From Dactylorhiza incarnata (Eukaryota > Streptophyta > Magnoliopsida > Asparagales > Orchidaceae), in the NCBI GenBank assembly GCA_033032865.1, contig JAWHQI010000757.1, positions 186,001 to 250,000 on the forward strand: a DNA stretch of 64,000 bases, in the 5' to 3' direction. Every line of letters starts with the position of its first letter. Position 1 is the stretch's first letter. The translations under genes were made by a program, and so were the position numbers. The notes below the pieces were generated by a model. The model searched no databases. It saw nothing but the letters and a program-made list of their open reading frames with translations, and was not told where the DNA came from. This document shows, one piece after another, positions 10,853 to 23,779 of this stretch.

Positions 10853-13800
10853 ATGTCAGACCGTCAGTTCCCCCTTGGAGACCGCTCCGATCACAGCGAA
10901 GATACTTTGTGGGAAGCCTTAAAGCAATCCAGAAGGGAAGCCAAGCGGGCTCAGAAGGTGACTGATCAGCGGTTGGACACCATCAATCAGACTTGGCCCT
11001 ATTAACCGAGCGGTTAGTTCCACAGCAAGCCGCGGCTAATCAGGCGGTGACTCCGGCTCCTCCTCCGCCTCCACCTTACCCGCTACCACAAGCCACCAAC
11101 TTCCAACCCCAGCAAGAAGGTTTTGCGGCTAGGCAAAACTTCTACCAGGAAGCAGCGCACAGCATGCCGGCTCGAGTCCTCGATTTTCAGGGGGCGGCTT
11201 CTCTTGCCGCCCTCCTTTCTTACCCGCAAGAGGGCGCAACCCGCTTCTCCTACCTGCCAGAAGCTGCTGCTCGGTCCTCCTACCAGGCGGCTTGTCCGCG
11301 AGTAGCCGCAGCACCGGCGGCTTACTACCCTGCTCCTCTATATGAAGATGGTGAAGAAACTTCTCCCTTCGTGGACGAAGTCCGGGGGGAGCCAGCCCCT
11401 AATAATTTCAGAGAGCCTTATCTGCCGGCTTTTAACAGAGAGACGGATCCTACTGTTCATTTACAAGCCTTCGAGTCAAAGTTCGCTCTTAGGACCTTAA
11501 CTGATGCAACCAAGTGCAAGCTCCTTGTGACCTCCTTTGAAGGACAAGCAAGGGAGTGGTTTTATGGGTTGCACCCCAGATCGATCAGTTGTTTTGCTGA
11601 GCTGCGAAGGGAATTTCTGCTGAGATTCTCTACATCAAGGAAGAGGAAAAGTGGCCCGGCGGCCCTTTTCGATATAAAGCAGTGGGAAGATGAAACGTGG
11701 GCCCGTTTCGTAGACCGCTTCCAAAAGGAGATCATGGAAGTCCAGAATGTGGATCCAGAGCAATGGGTCGCCCTCATTCATGGCTTAAGGGAGGGCCCCC
11801 TGAAGTTTGAAGCAAATATAAGGGAGCCGAAAACTTATCAGGAAATGATAAGTTTGGCAAATATGTTCATTAGAGGAGAGAAGAGCAATCCTGGTTATGT
11901 CGCAAAGCTGGTAAGCGACAAGGAGCAGTCCAATCCGTCCTTTCACAATCCACCATCAAACCAGTCCCATTTTGAACCCCGTTCCCAGAGGGGGAGAAAT
12001 TATAAAAATAAACAACCCTTTATTGGCCATCAACGATTTCAGGATCAGAAACCGTCGTTGGCCATCGCTCCCGCTCCATCCGTTCCCCTTCCGCAAATCA
12101 TGCCAGTATACTTGCCACAGTATACCGCGCAGCCACCTTCAGTCACTCCATCCACTCAATATGATGACTCTCAAGAGTCGTTCACTCCATTAAATGTCAC
12201 CATGGACGAAGTAGTCCAGATCCTGCAAAAGAGACAAGATTTCAAAAGGCCTGCTCCTCTGAAGTCAGACATTCGCAATCGAAACCCGAACCTTTACTGT
12301 GAATACCATAAAGTGGGAGGGCATCTGACCGAAGACTGTTGGGCCCTTCGCTTGCTAATAGAGAGGCTCCTGGGAGAAGGAAAGCTCCGGGGTCTAGTTC
12401 GGAAAGAGGCAACTGCTGAGCCAGCTGCCGAGAAGAGAAAAGAGAAAGAAACAGTGGAAGTAACCTGGGAATGCACCGACGTCGAAGACGCTGACTGCTA
12501 TCGTGACATCCATCCTTCCGCTGAATGCATCGAAGTCAATGATGTTGGCCCCTTGGGGGAAATCTATTGTATCCATGGAGGAGCTGGAGCGGAATCGTCT
12601 CGCAAATCCAGCATCGCAAGAGTTCTGAAGCAGGAAGTGGCAGCCACTCCAAGTTCTCCCCCTGAAAGCACCATTGTCACTTTTGGTCAGGATGACCTTC
12701 CCCCAAATGCCAATCCCTTTGATGATGCTGTGGTCATCAAAGCCATCATCGAGAATTATACAGTTCACAAGATCTTGATTGATACGGGCAGCTCCGTCAA
12801 TCTCCTTTTCCGCCCAACCTTCGAAGCCCTGAAGACCGGAAAGCCTTTGCTTTCCACCGACGGGCCCCTCTACGGTTTTTTTGGGGAGAAGAAAGAAGTA
12901 GAGGGTTCAATAAAGCTCCTGGTCTCTCTTGGAGGAGTAATAAAGCTAATTAATTTCGTGGTGGTAGATGCCCCGAGCTACTACTGCGCCATCTTCGGCA
13001 GGCCAATTCTCAATGCATACAGGGCAGTAGTGTCTACCTTCCATCCTGCTCTTAAGTTTGCCGCTGAGGGAAGGCAGTATCGGGTTAGAAGCAACCCAAA
13101 GGTGGCTCGGGAGTGCGACGTCCGAACTGTCAACACGATCACCGACGTTCCACTTCCCGAGGCCGTGGCTGAAGTTCTGGAGATTGCTGAATCCTCAAGG
13201 GCTGCTGAGGAAGAAAAACATCGCGAAGGGGTTCACCTGGAACCTTCCCAGGTGACTCAAGAGGTTCCTATTGCTGAAGGGGAAGAAAAGAAGCTGGTTA
13301 TCAATGCTGAGTTGCTGGAGAAGGAGAAAGTGGAGCTAATCTCCTGCCTTTTGGAGAACCTGGATATCTTCTCCTGGTCAGCGGAGGATATGCCAGGAGT
13401 GGATCCAGACGTGGCATGTCATCATCTGAACATGTCTCCTGAGTTCAAGCCCGTCCAGCAAAAGAAGAGAGAAGTGGCGACCAAGCTGGCGTTGCCCATC
13501 AGAGAGGAGGTTTCCAAACTCCTGAAAGCGGGTTTTATTTCTGAAATTCAATATCCCACGTGGATGTCGAATGTTGTAATGGTTAAGAAATCTGGTGGGA
13601 AGTGGCGCATGTGCGTGGACTTCACCAAACTTAATAAAGCGTGCCCTAAAGATTGCTACCCTCTGCCTCGGATAGATGTCTTAGTTGATTCCGCGGTTGG
13701 GTATGGTTTTATGAGTTTCCTCGATGCCTTCTCTGGGTATCATCAAATTAAAATGCACAAACCTGACGCCCCACATACCTCATTTATCACAAATGATGGG

Positions 13801-16429
13801 TGTTACTGCTATCTCGTAATGCCCTTCGGTCTTAAAAATGCGGGCGCAACATACCAAAGAATGATGGATACCGTCTTTAAGCATCAAAAAGGCAGGAATC
13901 TCAAAGTTTATGTTGATGATCTCCTTCTAAAAAGTAAAACATTCTCACTGCACTTGAAAGACCTCGTAGAGACGTTCGCTACTCTACGGAGGTTCAAGTT
14001 AAAATTAAACCCATTGAAATGTGTGTTTGGGGCAAACAAAGGTAAGTTTCTTGGGCATCTCTTAACTCCTAACGGCCTTGCACCAAATCTAGATAAGGTG
14101 AAGGCCACCCTTGATATGACCCCTCCTCGAAATACCAAAGAAGTTCAACAACTTGGGGGAAGATTGGCAGGATTGAGCAGCTTTATCTCTAAATCCGGAG
14201 ATAAAAGTGCCCCATTCTTTAAAATACTACGGGGAGGGTCGAAGTTTGAATGGAGCGAGGAGTGCAACAGGGCTTTCGAGCAGCTAAAAGTACAGTTAAC
14301 TTCAACTACGCTACTCCAAAGTCCCAGAGAGGGAGAAATATTATTCTTATATTTGGGAGTCGGCCCGGATGCGGTAAGTTTTGTCCTCGTTCGGGAGGAA
14401 AAGAAGAGGCAATTTCCAATATATTATGTCACCCACATTCTCAAAGATGCAGAAACCAGATATTCAATCTTGGAGAAACTGGACTTGGCCTTGGTTATGT
14501 CTTCGCGAAGGCTTCATCCTTATTTTCAGGCTCATTTTGTCCAAGTGATTACAGATCATCCTTTGAAAAATGTTCTTGAAAAGCCAGACCATTCAAGGAG
14601 GTTGGCTAAATGGGCTATTGAACTAAGCGAATTTGAGATATCATACATCCCCCGAACAGCAATCAAAGCACAAATCTTGGCAGACTTCTTCGTGGATACA
14701 GCAGAACCTAGTCCTGAACAGGTGGTGCAATCTCCTTTGGCTTGGTTCATTTATGTGGATGGGGCTTCTGGCAGAAACTCCGTAGGAGCCGGGGTAGTCT
14801 TAATCAGTCCAAATGGCATCAGATTAGAGCAAGCCATCAAATTCTTCTTTCCAGTTACAAATAATCAGGCAGAATTTGAAGCACTTTTGGCTGGGCTGAG
14901 GCTTGCGAGAGAGCTGGGCATAGAACATGTACATGTTCGAACCGATTAATTGGTAATGGCCTCTCAGGTCTTGGGGAATTATGAGACAAGGGAGCCGATT
15001 CTGAGGAAATATCTGTTGTTAGCCAAAAAGGAAATCGGAAGATTCAAGTCATTTATTATCGAGCACATTCCAAGAACGCAAAATGAGGAAGCAGATGAGT
15101 TGTCAAAGTTCGGTCTTCCATCCGGGGGAGTGCCTTTTGAACTTTTCCATCCGACAACAGATGAAGCGGAACTTATGCAAATTGATCAGAATCCTTCGTG
15201 GAAGGATCCTTACGAGCTGTTTTTATCAAAAGGAGAATTCCATTATTCCATCAAAGATATGAGAAGGTTCAGAAGGAAAGCAGCATACTATTATCTGATA
15301 GAGGGAGTTCTCTACAGAAAGACTTTGATCTCTCCCTCAGCACAATGTGTCTCCGAGGATGAAATCCCAACTGTACTTAAGGAAGTTCATTTCGGGGAGT
15401 GTGGTAGCCATTCAGGAGCGAAGACTCTGGAGAAGAGAATCTTAAGGCAGGGGTATTTCTGGCCAACCATGAGGAAGGATGCTGAAGCATTTGCCAAGCG
15501 ATGTGTTCAATGTCAAAAGTTTGCTCCGCTTCAACATCTGCCTGCTCAATCACTCAGATCCATAACTGCACCGTGACCCTTCGTAGTTTGGGGGATGGAT
15601 CTTATCGGACCCTTCCCAATAGCCAGCGGCCAGCGTCGCTTTATTATCGTGATGATTGACTACTTCAGCAAATGGATTGAGGCGAGGGCATTAACAAGAA
15701 CTACAACTCAAATTATCAGGAACTTCATCTGGGGAGAGATAGTCTGCCGACATGGAATTCCGCTAGCAATTGTCACTGACAATGGTCCGCAATTTAACAA
15801 TCCGGAGATGATAAACTTTTGTGATCAGGTGGGAATTGACCTTCGATTTGCCTCGGTACATCATCCAAGGACCAATGGTCAAGTAGAAGCAGCAAACAGG
15901 CAAATCCAGCAGCTCCTGATGAAAACAGTTTTGAATCAAAAAGGAAATTGGGCGGACTCTTCGTACTACCCCGTCTTCAGCTACAGGGGAGACACCATTC
16001 AAATTATCTCATGGCTCGGAAGCTGTTGTTCCTATTGAATTTGAGGTGGTCACTCCAAGAGTTGTGTATGCAAAAGAGGGAGGAGAAGCATGGATAGAAG
16101 ACAATGACGAGGCTATCAAGTATAGTTTGGATCTGATCGAAGAACTTCAGGACGAGGCAACCATCAGACAGGAAGAGGTTAAAAGGAGAATGGCGAAGTA
16201 CTTTGACAAGAATGTCAGGGTAAAACATTTTGCAGTCGGAGACGTTGTGCTAAAGAAAGTTGATGCAGCAGCCAAAACTGGCAACGTCGGAAAGTTGAAT
16301 CCCAATTGGGCCGGACCTTTTATCATCAAAGAAGTACTAAAAAGCGGAGCTTACCGCCTTCAAACAAGTGAAGGAGAAGACATCTCACGCACCTCGAGCG
16401 GTGACGATCTCAAACGGTTCTATCCTTAA
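10853..16429 (+). pseudogene. gag-pol: C gag-pol polyprotein, multiple lesions
   Basis: Starts with MSDRQFPLGDRSDHSED and has the same domains as A: gag, C-x2-H-x4-H-x4-C knuckle, protease IDTGSS, RT YVDD, two RNase H domains and integrase. Lesions seen by comparison with E and A: a 1-nt loss near 10992, TAA at 14947-14949 in the second RNase H, TGA at 15574-15576 replacing a Trp codon before the integrase core, and a deletion of about 23 bp near 15958 that shifts frame through the integrase. After this the frame recovers at about 16046 and ends at 16429. It is a dead copy. Confidence 0.93.
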
Positions 16430-18331
16430 AATGTCCTCTTTACTTTCCTGCAATTTTTGGATATTTCAATGAGAAGCCCCATACTGACACTTCTCCATGT
16501 CTGATGTTTCTTTTTTTACACTTTCTTATATATCAACCTCACTGAACCGCGGAGACATCGCCATGTTCTACTCGAACCCCCTCAGATTGTAGTCATTAGC
16601 GTAAAACCACGAAGATCATGTGTAGCGGGGAGTTTTTCGCACACGTGTAGTGGTAGCTTGCCAATTCCCGTGCGGTGGTCTTCGGAACCTTGGATCCCGG
16701 ATGATATCCGACACACCCCTGCATCAAGGGAGGTCTAGGTGAATGCTGGCTCTATCTTGCCCCGGGAGGGTTATAGTTACAGCTTTGATGATCTTTCTGA
16801 GGAAAGCAATGTCGATATAGCCCCCGCGGCATAACCACACCTGCCCAACTGATCATCTTAGTCTGTGACCATCGAATACTCCTAGGTACTCTCAAGCGAT
16901 GCCTAAGCGGGACCCACAACTGAGTTGATCTCTCTGAGGAAAGCAATGTTCGCCGCCTAGGCCCACCTGCCCAATTGATCAACTCGGCTTGTAGCCCTAG
17001 GCAAGAGAGCAGCTGAGTCGCTTACAACCCTTATGACCACTTGAGGAAAGCAATGTTCGCCGACTAGGCCCACCTGCCCACTTAGTCATCTGGGTCTGTA
17101 CTTGCCTTTTTCTTTATTTCTACAGCTCTTATGACCACTTGAGGAAAGCAATGTTCGCCGCCTAGGCCCACCTGCCCACTTGGTCATCTGAGCCTGTAGC
17201 CATCTTTTGTTACATTACAGGGAATTATCTCATCCTATATGGTCATTCTAGACCATTTGGAGAAAAAGCAAGATTCTTATGTACATCACAAACCGGCCGG
17301 CTTGATACTTAAATCGGGCTGTTTGAAATAAGCAGGTATCAGGATTATCGGGCTGTCTAGTTATTAAACCGGGCGGTTTAAAATATACAGGTTCCAAAGA
17401 TGTCATGCGGTCTGGTTTTCAGACCGGACGGTTTGAAATAAACAGGACATCATTAAAATATCACAAGGCAAATATCGGGGGATCAAGCATAATCCTGATC
17501 GGTCGATCTCATCATTTGGTTTATGAACCGATACTTTATGGGTTTCAATTCAATCCGTTCGGCTAATAACAGGCTCTTTTCAATCAAGTTATTATGATTC
17601 TCATTGCAAGTATCAAACTACTAACCGCTCAAATTGTATGTAGTCCGCGCGGATTACTAGCTAATATTATGCAATTATGCAAGGCCAGGTTATGGTCGCA
17701 CGACTTAGTTATGTCAATTTCCTGATCGATTATTAGCTATATTCACGGGGATGGGACTTGCAGCAATCTTTGTTATAAGTCGCTTGATTTAAAGTGCTGG
17801 CCGCTCGGTCTGTTGATTGTTCTTATGACATGGCATTCTTTATCCTGAAAAGCAAGTGTGCAGAGTCTAGGAATAATCGCGCGGCATGGTTTTGTTCGGT
17901 TTCCTGGTTATTACAAGGCATCAATAATGCAGAACTTGGATTTCTGTCCGCTCGATTATATATCCAAACCGCATCAACTACGAAACATTATAGTTAACAC
18001 TTTCTCAGGATGAATCAAGTTCCCTTGATCCGGATTGAAGAAACAAGCTATGCGAACAAGTTTTTTCTAATGGTTACCTAACCGAAATTCCGTGAAGACC
18101 AGTGTTCTAACTGGTTGAGTTAATATTAAGTCGCACGACTTGATTAGAAGAGTCAATTATCTAAAGCAGAAAGAGATCGCAAACAATCACAAGTAAGTCG
18201 CAGAAAATAGACAGCTAGACAGGTAAAAACTTTCCATTTCATTATCAAAATATTCATACATTATGTTTGGACCGATCGGCTAAACAAAATCGAGCCGTCG
18301 ACTATTCAAAATAGAAAACAAAATACAACTG
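16430..18331 (+). other. C 3' region: hairpin cassettes and degenerate repeats
   Basis: No sense gene. A conserved post-pol block lies at about 16530-16780. Four hairpin cassettes follow: 16787-16857, 16924-16983, 17033-17089 and 17131-17187. Around 17285-17460 are about three degenerate copies of the repeat that is regular in E (aaccgggcggtttaaa type). The remainder to 18331 is AT-rich with scattered CCGNNCGG dyads. Confidence 0.75.
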
Positions 18332-20139
18332 CTAATTATCCGGCTTAAGTCTCTTAGACGCAGGAGCACTTGAATGTTCACTGCCATCGATTGAGGCCTC
18401 GGGAGAATAGCCCTCGCTGCCTGACGAAGACGAGCTGCTCAGTTCGCCCGACTTGCGCCCGGCCCCTTCTTCAGAATCACTGGACTCAGATTCCGAGCTA
18501 CTCTCATCGTCCTAGCCATTGCGGGCTCTTCGACTTCATCATCCTCGTCGTCACTTTCCTCCGAACTAGATCCATCGACCTTATTCTTCCCTTTGGCCTT
18601 CCGCCTGATCTTCTCTAACTTCCTTTGTAAGGTCGGGTAGGCGTCAGAAAAAGTGAAGTGCTCGAAACCGGGCGCAAGCCCTCCGAGCTCCCGCAGGGTG
18701 TTAAAAGCATTGTCGATTCCCTCGGCGACATGAGGGAAAAGTTCCTCTTGATAGACCGGATCGGTCTCGTCATACTTTGTCTGCAAAAAAGAGTAAGGTA
18801 AGAGACCGTGCGATCTGGAAAATGCAGAAGGATGTTTGGCCAGGTGATAACTTACCAACTCGGCCTCCTTTAGCCGCGTATTTTCCTTCTTCAACTCGAC
18901 AAATTCCTTCTCTAGATGATCATTCGATCTGATCAATCTTTTGAGGGCCATCCCCATGAAAACATTGGTGATGAGGCTCTCGGCACCAACCCGCGCGGCC
19001 TCCCGGGCGAGCTCCTCTTCAGGAATCTTCCTCAATCGCCTGAAATTCCGTCGGCCGAACATGGCAATGCTGGCAGCCTCAGCATGCCGGCCCGACTTCT
19101 CATTCGCCCAGTGGGGAAGCGCAGTAGAGATCTGGACGCTATCACCGTACAGATGCCAGGTCAAGACCGTGCGGCCTTTTAAGTCCTTCACCTTGCTGAA
19201 GGAGCGGAGGGCGGAGAAGTCGCCCGAGGAGGTCGAATCCTCCCCATCGGATAGCAGCGGCTTATTCCTGACCTGTCGTTTTCTCTTCTCCGTCTGAGTT
19301 AAGATCAAACCGGCCGGACTGACCGGCTTGTTAGCAGGGACAATGGCCTCGGCTACAAAAGAGAAGAGTCAACACAAGAGGTCGTGCGATTAACATTAAA
19401 GCCGGAAGCGGGTTGAGTAAGAACTTACTGTCCTCAGGCCGAATATTCTCTAGTTCGGCGAGTAGCGGAATGTAGTGACGTACATTAAGCCGCTCATTCT
19501 CGAGAAGTTGACAGGTCTCCTCCTCGATTTTGCTGATAGCGATTTGTTGGAAGGCTTCCTCCGGCCTCACCTGCGGGTTTGGATTCAGTAGGCCAAGCCG
19601 GCCTTCGAAAATCAGATATCTCTCCGGCCACGCCTGACCTTGTTCGCAAGGTTGACCATTTTCAATCCCTGACACCCGAAGTAGAGGTGGCCCTTGAAAA
19701 TGTTTGACTCAGAATCCGGGATAGCCCGCACTGAGAACATTCTTCTGAAGAGGTCCATAGAGAAGCGGACTCTCTCAGACCGCAGGTAGGAGATGAAGCT
19801 ACAAATCCCGGCCTTCGAGTTAGGGGAGATTTGGTCGGGGACAACTCCATAGTGGTCAAAGACCATGGCGAGCTCGATGGATATGGGGAACTTGAAACCG
19901 CAATCGAAATGATCGATTGGGATGGAGATTTGGTTCGGGCCAGAAGAATTCATCCGCTCATCACGGAGCGGAAGCCGTGCGAGCAGCGGACTATCAACCA
20001 TATGCTTTTCAACAAATTCATCCAATTCGGCCTTTGTCAAACAGCGTTCCTCGAGATCGGCCGAATGAAATGCTAGATCGGCTTCGGAGCGGGTAGCAGA
20101 GGTTTTCGCAGGTCGCTTCGGGTGGCGCTTTGCTCCCAT
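18332..20139 (-). pseudogene. C aORF1 (antisense extra gene), decayed
   Basis: Antisense to the element. Exon 1 starts with MGAKRHPKRPAKTSATRSE at 20139 and carries the block DHFDCGFKFPISIELAMVFD, which resembles the plant 'putative gypsy type transposon' domain family. Inferred exons: 20139-19429, 19352-18856, 18780-18332; both introns have GTAAG donors and AG acceptors, and the second is 75 bp. A frameshift near 19625 and another near 18510 break it. The C-terminus is acidic and Ser/Glu-rich, ending ASKRLKPDN. TATAAGTA lies at 20176-20183 (minus), about 40 bp upstream of the ATG. The function is unknown. Confidence 0.8.
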
Positions 20140-20510
20140 CTTGAGATTCTGGTAAAAAGACCTTCGGAAAGGCGCTACTTATAAGAACGGCTGATCTGCA
20201 TTTAGCAAAGGTCAAATCATGGCTAGACTAATCAACCCGCGCGACCACATTTCTATACAGGACTAAATCATTAAAACTATAAGTAAAATCCAAGCCGACG
20301 GATTAAAAAAGCAACAGAAACAAGCCGCTCGGCTTATAAAGCAATTCGCAGGCATCAACCAACATACAAAAAGAAGAGTATAAAGCACATTCAAATACAC
20401 AGACCGAGCGGTCCGAAAGACAGATCGAATGACATAAAATCAAGCTCAAGCAGTTCAGTTGTCCAAAGGACCGAATAAAATATTACAAATAATTGTCTTA
20501 GAACCGCTTA
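20140..20510. other. C spacer between the two aORFs
   Basis: Contains the aORF1 TATA box (20176-20183, minus) and the 3' flank of aORF2. I see no other gene here. CCGNNCGG-type dyads are present. Confidence 0.6.
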
Positions 20511-21218
20511 TCACTGACGGGCATCACTCGGCGCGTCTTCTCTATGAAGTCGCGCGACATGATCACCTATCTGAAGAACTGTCCCTTGCATTTGATTAAT
20601 GCTGTGATTGAGGTGATTGATCATGCTATGAAGCCGCGCGGCATCCCTCTCTACTCGCGCCGCTGGAATCACGCGAGTAGGTAAGGACGCTGCGGGCTCA
20701 TTTGCACTAGCAATGTGGTGGATCGTCCCGGCTACCGGAAGAGCCATCATCCGGGCGGCGTGACCCACGCCGACCTTTATCAACTGCATTAATAGGACGC
20801 CGGCTTCCGCCGGCCTCCCTAGTCAATTGAAGGTACTTGTCTCTGTAGTAGGTGCAGTACTCTTCAAGCTTGCAGATTTCTTTCTTTCCTCGATCAACCC
20901 GGGCGGTCAGGGCAGCCACCTGGTCTTGCTGCGCCTTTTCCTTCTCTCGGCGCTCTCTCCGCTCGCCCTCCAGTGCGGCTCGGTTCTCCTTCCTTTCGGA
21001 TTCCAACTCAGCCCGCAGCGCAACTTTATCATCTTGGGCGGTTTTCTCCCTCTCCTCAAGAGCCTTCAACTGTCTCGTAAGGGTTTCGAAGTTCCTTTGA
21101 AGTCGGGACACCTCGTCCTCCATCCGGGTATCCGGCAGCGAGGAATGCTGTAAGGGTGGATCAAGAGGGGGAAGATAGGTCGCCAGTTCGCCCGGCTTCG
21201 GAATGGAGTCACGATTAT
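20511..21218 (-). pseudogene. C aORF2, last exon only
   Basis: The exon begins after acceptor TTGCAG at 21219 with codons for NRDSIPKPGEL. It encodes a long coiled coil (LEEREKTAQDDKVALRAEL...) and ends with RVERDAARLHSMINHLNHS...VARLHREDAP, the signature C-terminus shared by all aORF2 copies. A frameshift lies near 20750, where two frames overlap. The upstream exon is separated by insertion of D into the intron. The function is unknown. Confidence 0.8.
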
Positions 21219-21271
21219 CTGCAATGAAAAAGGCAGTCAAAAGTTGTCGGCTGAATATAGCTTCGTATAAC

Positions 21272-21276
21272 AGGAG
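21272..21276. repeat. Putative target-site duplication of D (AGGAG)
   Basis: Five bases directly before D's LTR. The second copy would be right of this window. Confidence 0.5.
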
Positions 21277-22040
21277 TGTTTACCCAGAAGACCGCTTCCA
21301 ATAGAATTACTCGCAGACCGGGCGGTTTGTAGTCATAAGTCGCCCGGTTCAGGTTTTACAAGGTCCATCAACACCAACTAGCACGGGCCGAGCGGCCTGA
21401 CAAGATTCAGATAGCCTCCAAGTACTGAAGATTATCCAGGCCCAAGTCCAAAAAGGTAAGCCGCGGTCTCAAGTCGGAGACCGCCCGGGTTGTGCCATAA
21501 AGACAAGCCAAGGTTCAAATCCAATGAACAGCCCGCGGTTTCAAGACGAAAACCGCTCGGATTACATCATCACCTTGGTCACGTTATCTTCAACCCCTGG
21601 TCAGACAGGTCGGAAGGGCAAGCCGCCAAGCCGCGCGGCTTCTTTCTTTTCTTCTTTGTATCCCGTCACCGCCTGCCCGTTTCTCCTGTACCCGGGCAGG
21701 CGGTTATTTTATCCCTGCCCGTTCGGGCAAGCCCCCGAACCTATAAATAGGGGGTGGCACTGTTCCCAAGGCACGCACACTCGAATCCAGGAGCTCGCTT
21801 GTTAGAGCTGCGGTCTCAAGTTTCCCGTCTTGCGGACTGTTTGACCGACCGACTTCTTCTTTCCTGCACTTGTAACCACTTCTTTTTAATCAAAGGAAAG
21901 CCCGTCACAGGAGTGGCATTCGCCGTGATGGGGGAAGTCTGGCCTTGACCGCTGCTAGCGGTCTCATTTTCTCCACCTAAAAAGTAACCGGCAACCCGCA
22001 GCCTCTGATTTCCTTCGGAGGTGCGATTTCGGACTCAACA
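21277..22040 (+). repeat. D 5' LTR
   Basis: 764 bp, TGTTTACCCAGAAGACC at the start and TTTCGGACTCAACA at the end. TATAAATA at 21742-21749, preceded by CCTGCCCG/CGGGCAGG dyads. Closely related to the E LTRs. Confidence 0.92.
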
Positions 22041-22092
22041 GAAACACGCGACCTTCATATCGTGGATTGTCGGTGAAATCCTCTTTGCCATA

Positions 22093-23038
22093 ATGTCAGA
22101 CCGCAAGTTCCCCTGGGAGACCACTCCGATCATATTGAGGACTCTTTGTGGGAAGCCTTGGAGCAATCCAGAAGAGAAGCCGAGCGGGCTCAGAGGGCGA
22201 CTGATCAGCGGTTGGACGCAATCAGCCAGACTTTGGCCCTATTAACTGAGCGGTTAGTTCCACAGCAAACCGCGGTTAATCAGGCGGTGACTCCAGTTCC
22301 TCCTCCGCCTCCACCTTACCCGCTACCACAAGCCGCCAACCTCCAATCTCAGCAAGAAGGTTTTGTGGCTAGGCAATACTTCTATCAGGAAGCCGCGCAC
22401 AGCATGCCGGCTCGGGCCCTTGATTTCCAGGGGGAGGCTTCTCATGCTGCCCCGCCTTTCTTACCCGCAGGAGGGCGCAACCCGTCTCTCCTACCTGCTT
22501 GAAGTTCCTATTCATCACTCCTACCCGCCAGAAGCTGCTGCCCGGTCCTCTTACTAGGCGGCTTGTCCGCGAGTAGCCGCAACTCCGGCGGCTTATTATT
22601 CTGCTCCTCTATATGAAGATATGGAAGAAACTTCACCCTTCGTGGACGAAGTCCGAGGGGAGCCTGCCCCTAATAATTTCAGAGAGCCTCGCCTGCCAGC
22701 TTTCAATGGGGAGACTGATCCCATGGTTCATTTACAAGCCTTCGAGTCAGCCATCGCTCTTAGAGCCTTAACTGATGCGACTAAGTGCAAGCCTCTTGTG
22801 ACCTCCTTTGAAGGACAAGCAAGGGAGTGGTTTTACGGGTTGCACCCCAGGTCAATCAGTTGTTTCGCTGAGCTGCGAAGGGAATTCCTGCTGAGATTCT
22901 CTACCTCAAGGAAGAGAAAAAGTGGCCCGGCGGCCCTTTTCGATATAAAGCAGCGGGAAGACGAGACGTGGGCTCGTTTCGTAGACCGCTTCCAGAAGGA
23001 GATCATGGAAGTCCAGAATGTGGATCCGGAGTTGTATA
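22093..23038 (+). pseudogene. gag-pol: D gag fragment
   Basis: Starts MSDRK at 22093. A 1-nt loss near 22107 and further frame breaks and stops near 22500-22557 disrupt the N-terminal and proline-rich part. From 22621 the gag core (FAELRREFLLRFSTSRKRK) is open until G interrupts it after VDPELY at 23038. Only the start of gag is in the window. Confidence 0.9.
23034..23038. repeat. Putative target-site duplication of G (GTATA)
   Basis: The last five bases of D before G begins. The matching right copy is outside the window, so it is unconfirmed. Confidence 0.45.
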
Positions 23039-23779
23039 TGTTGGATCCAAAGATGTAACCCCGCGGTTTGCGACTAGAAAAGCGGAGGTTGCAGACTGTC
23101 GGTTACTTAGAAAGAAGGGAATGAGACCGCTAGCAGCGGTCGAGGCCGAACTTTGCCCGTCACGGCAAATGCCACTCCTGTATGCCACTCCTGTGACGGG
23201 CTTTCCTTTGATTAAAGTGAGAAGGTTACAGCGGGTTACAAGCGCAAGCCGGATGGACAAGCAGGTCGCAAGAAAGGTAACTCGAGTCTGCAGCTCAAAC
23301 AAGCGAGCTCCTAGATTTGAGTGTGCGTGTCTTGGGGACAGTGTCGCCCCTATTTATAGGCTTGGGGGCTTGCCCGAACGGGCAGGGATAAAATAACCGC
23401 CTGCACGGGTACAGGAGAGTTGGGCAGGCGGTGACGAGATATGAGGGAAGAGAAAGAGGCCGCGCGGTCTGACTGCCTGCACTTCCGATCTGACTTGGCC
23501 GGAGGCTTGATGATGTTATGACCGAGGAGACAGCATAGTCCGAGCGGTCTCTTGTATGAGGCCGCGACTTGCCCTCTGGGTTTGAGCCTTGATATTCTTC
23601 ATGATGTAACTCGAGTGGCCTCTGTCTTGAGACCGCAACTTGAGTTCTTGCCTCGAGCTTTTGACAATCTTGGGAATGGCCAGGAGTGTTACCAGACCGC
23701 CCGGATTGGCTTTCCTTGGTTATAAGGTGGCTTCACTTGGGATTACCCGACCTGGCCTATCAAGCCGCCCGGCCCGGGC
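23039..23779 (-). repeat. G 3' LTR, left part (split by E)
   Basis: Minus-strand LTR whose last base pairs are at 23039 (TGTTGGATCC on plus = ...GGATCCAACA on minus). TATA box at 23351-23358 (minus), with the usual GCCCGTCAC-type hairpin between it and the LTR end. E is inserted at 23780; the LTR resumes at 61102 and ends at 61159. Joined length is about 799 bp. Confidence 0.88.
23775..23779. repeat. Target-site duplication of E, left copy (CGGGC)
   Basis: Identical to 61097-61101 on the other side of E. Confidence 0.9.

Larger units (their letters stand above)
10761..21276 (+). mobile_element. Element C: degenerate Tat/Retand-like element, truncated 5' LTR
   Basis: Plus-strand copy with a remnant of 5' LTR, leader, gag-pol (10853-16429), 3' region, antisense aORF1 (18332-20139) and the last exon of aORF2 (20511-21218). 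It is interrupted in the aORF2 intron by D at 21277. Purine tract and 3' LTR are outside the window. Leader, gag and aORF sequence are closest to D and E, so C, D and E form a second subfamily. Confidence 0.9.
21277..23038 (+). mobile_element. Element D: 5' LTR, leader and gag start, interrupted by G
   Basis: Plus-strand element inserted in the intron of C's aORF2. It is visible only up to 23038, where G begins inside gag. The remainder must lie beyond G, outside the window. Confidence 0.9.

Noticed and set aside
23003..23302. Frames crossing the G LTR
   Set aside because: They cross the D/G insertion boundary and have no homolog among the other copies.
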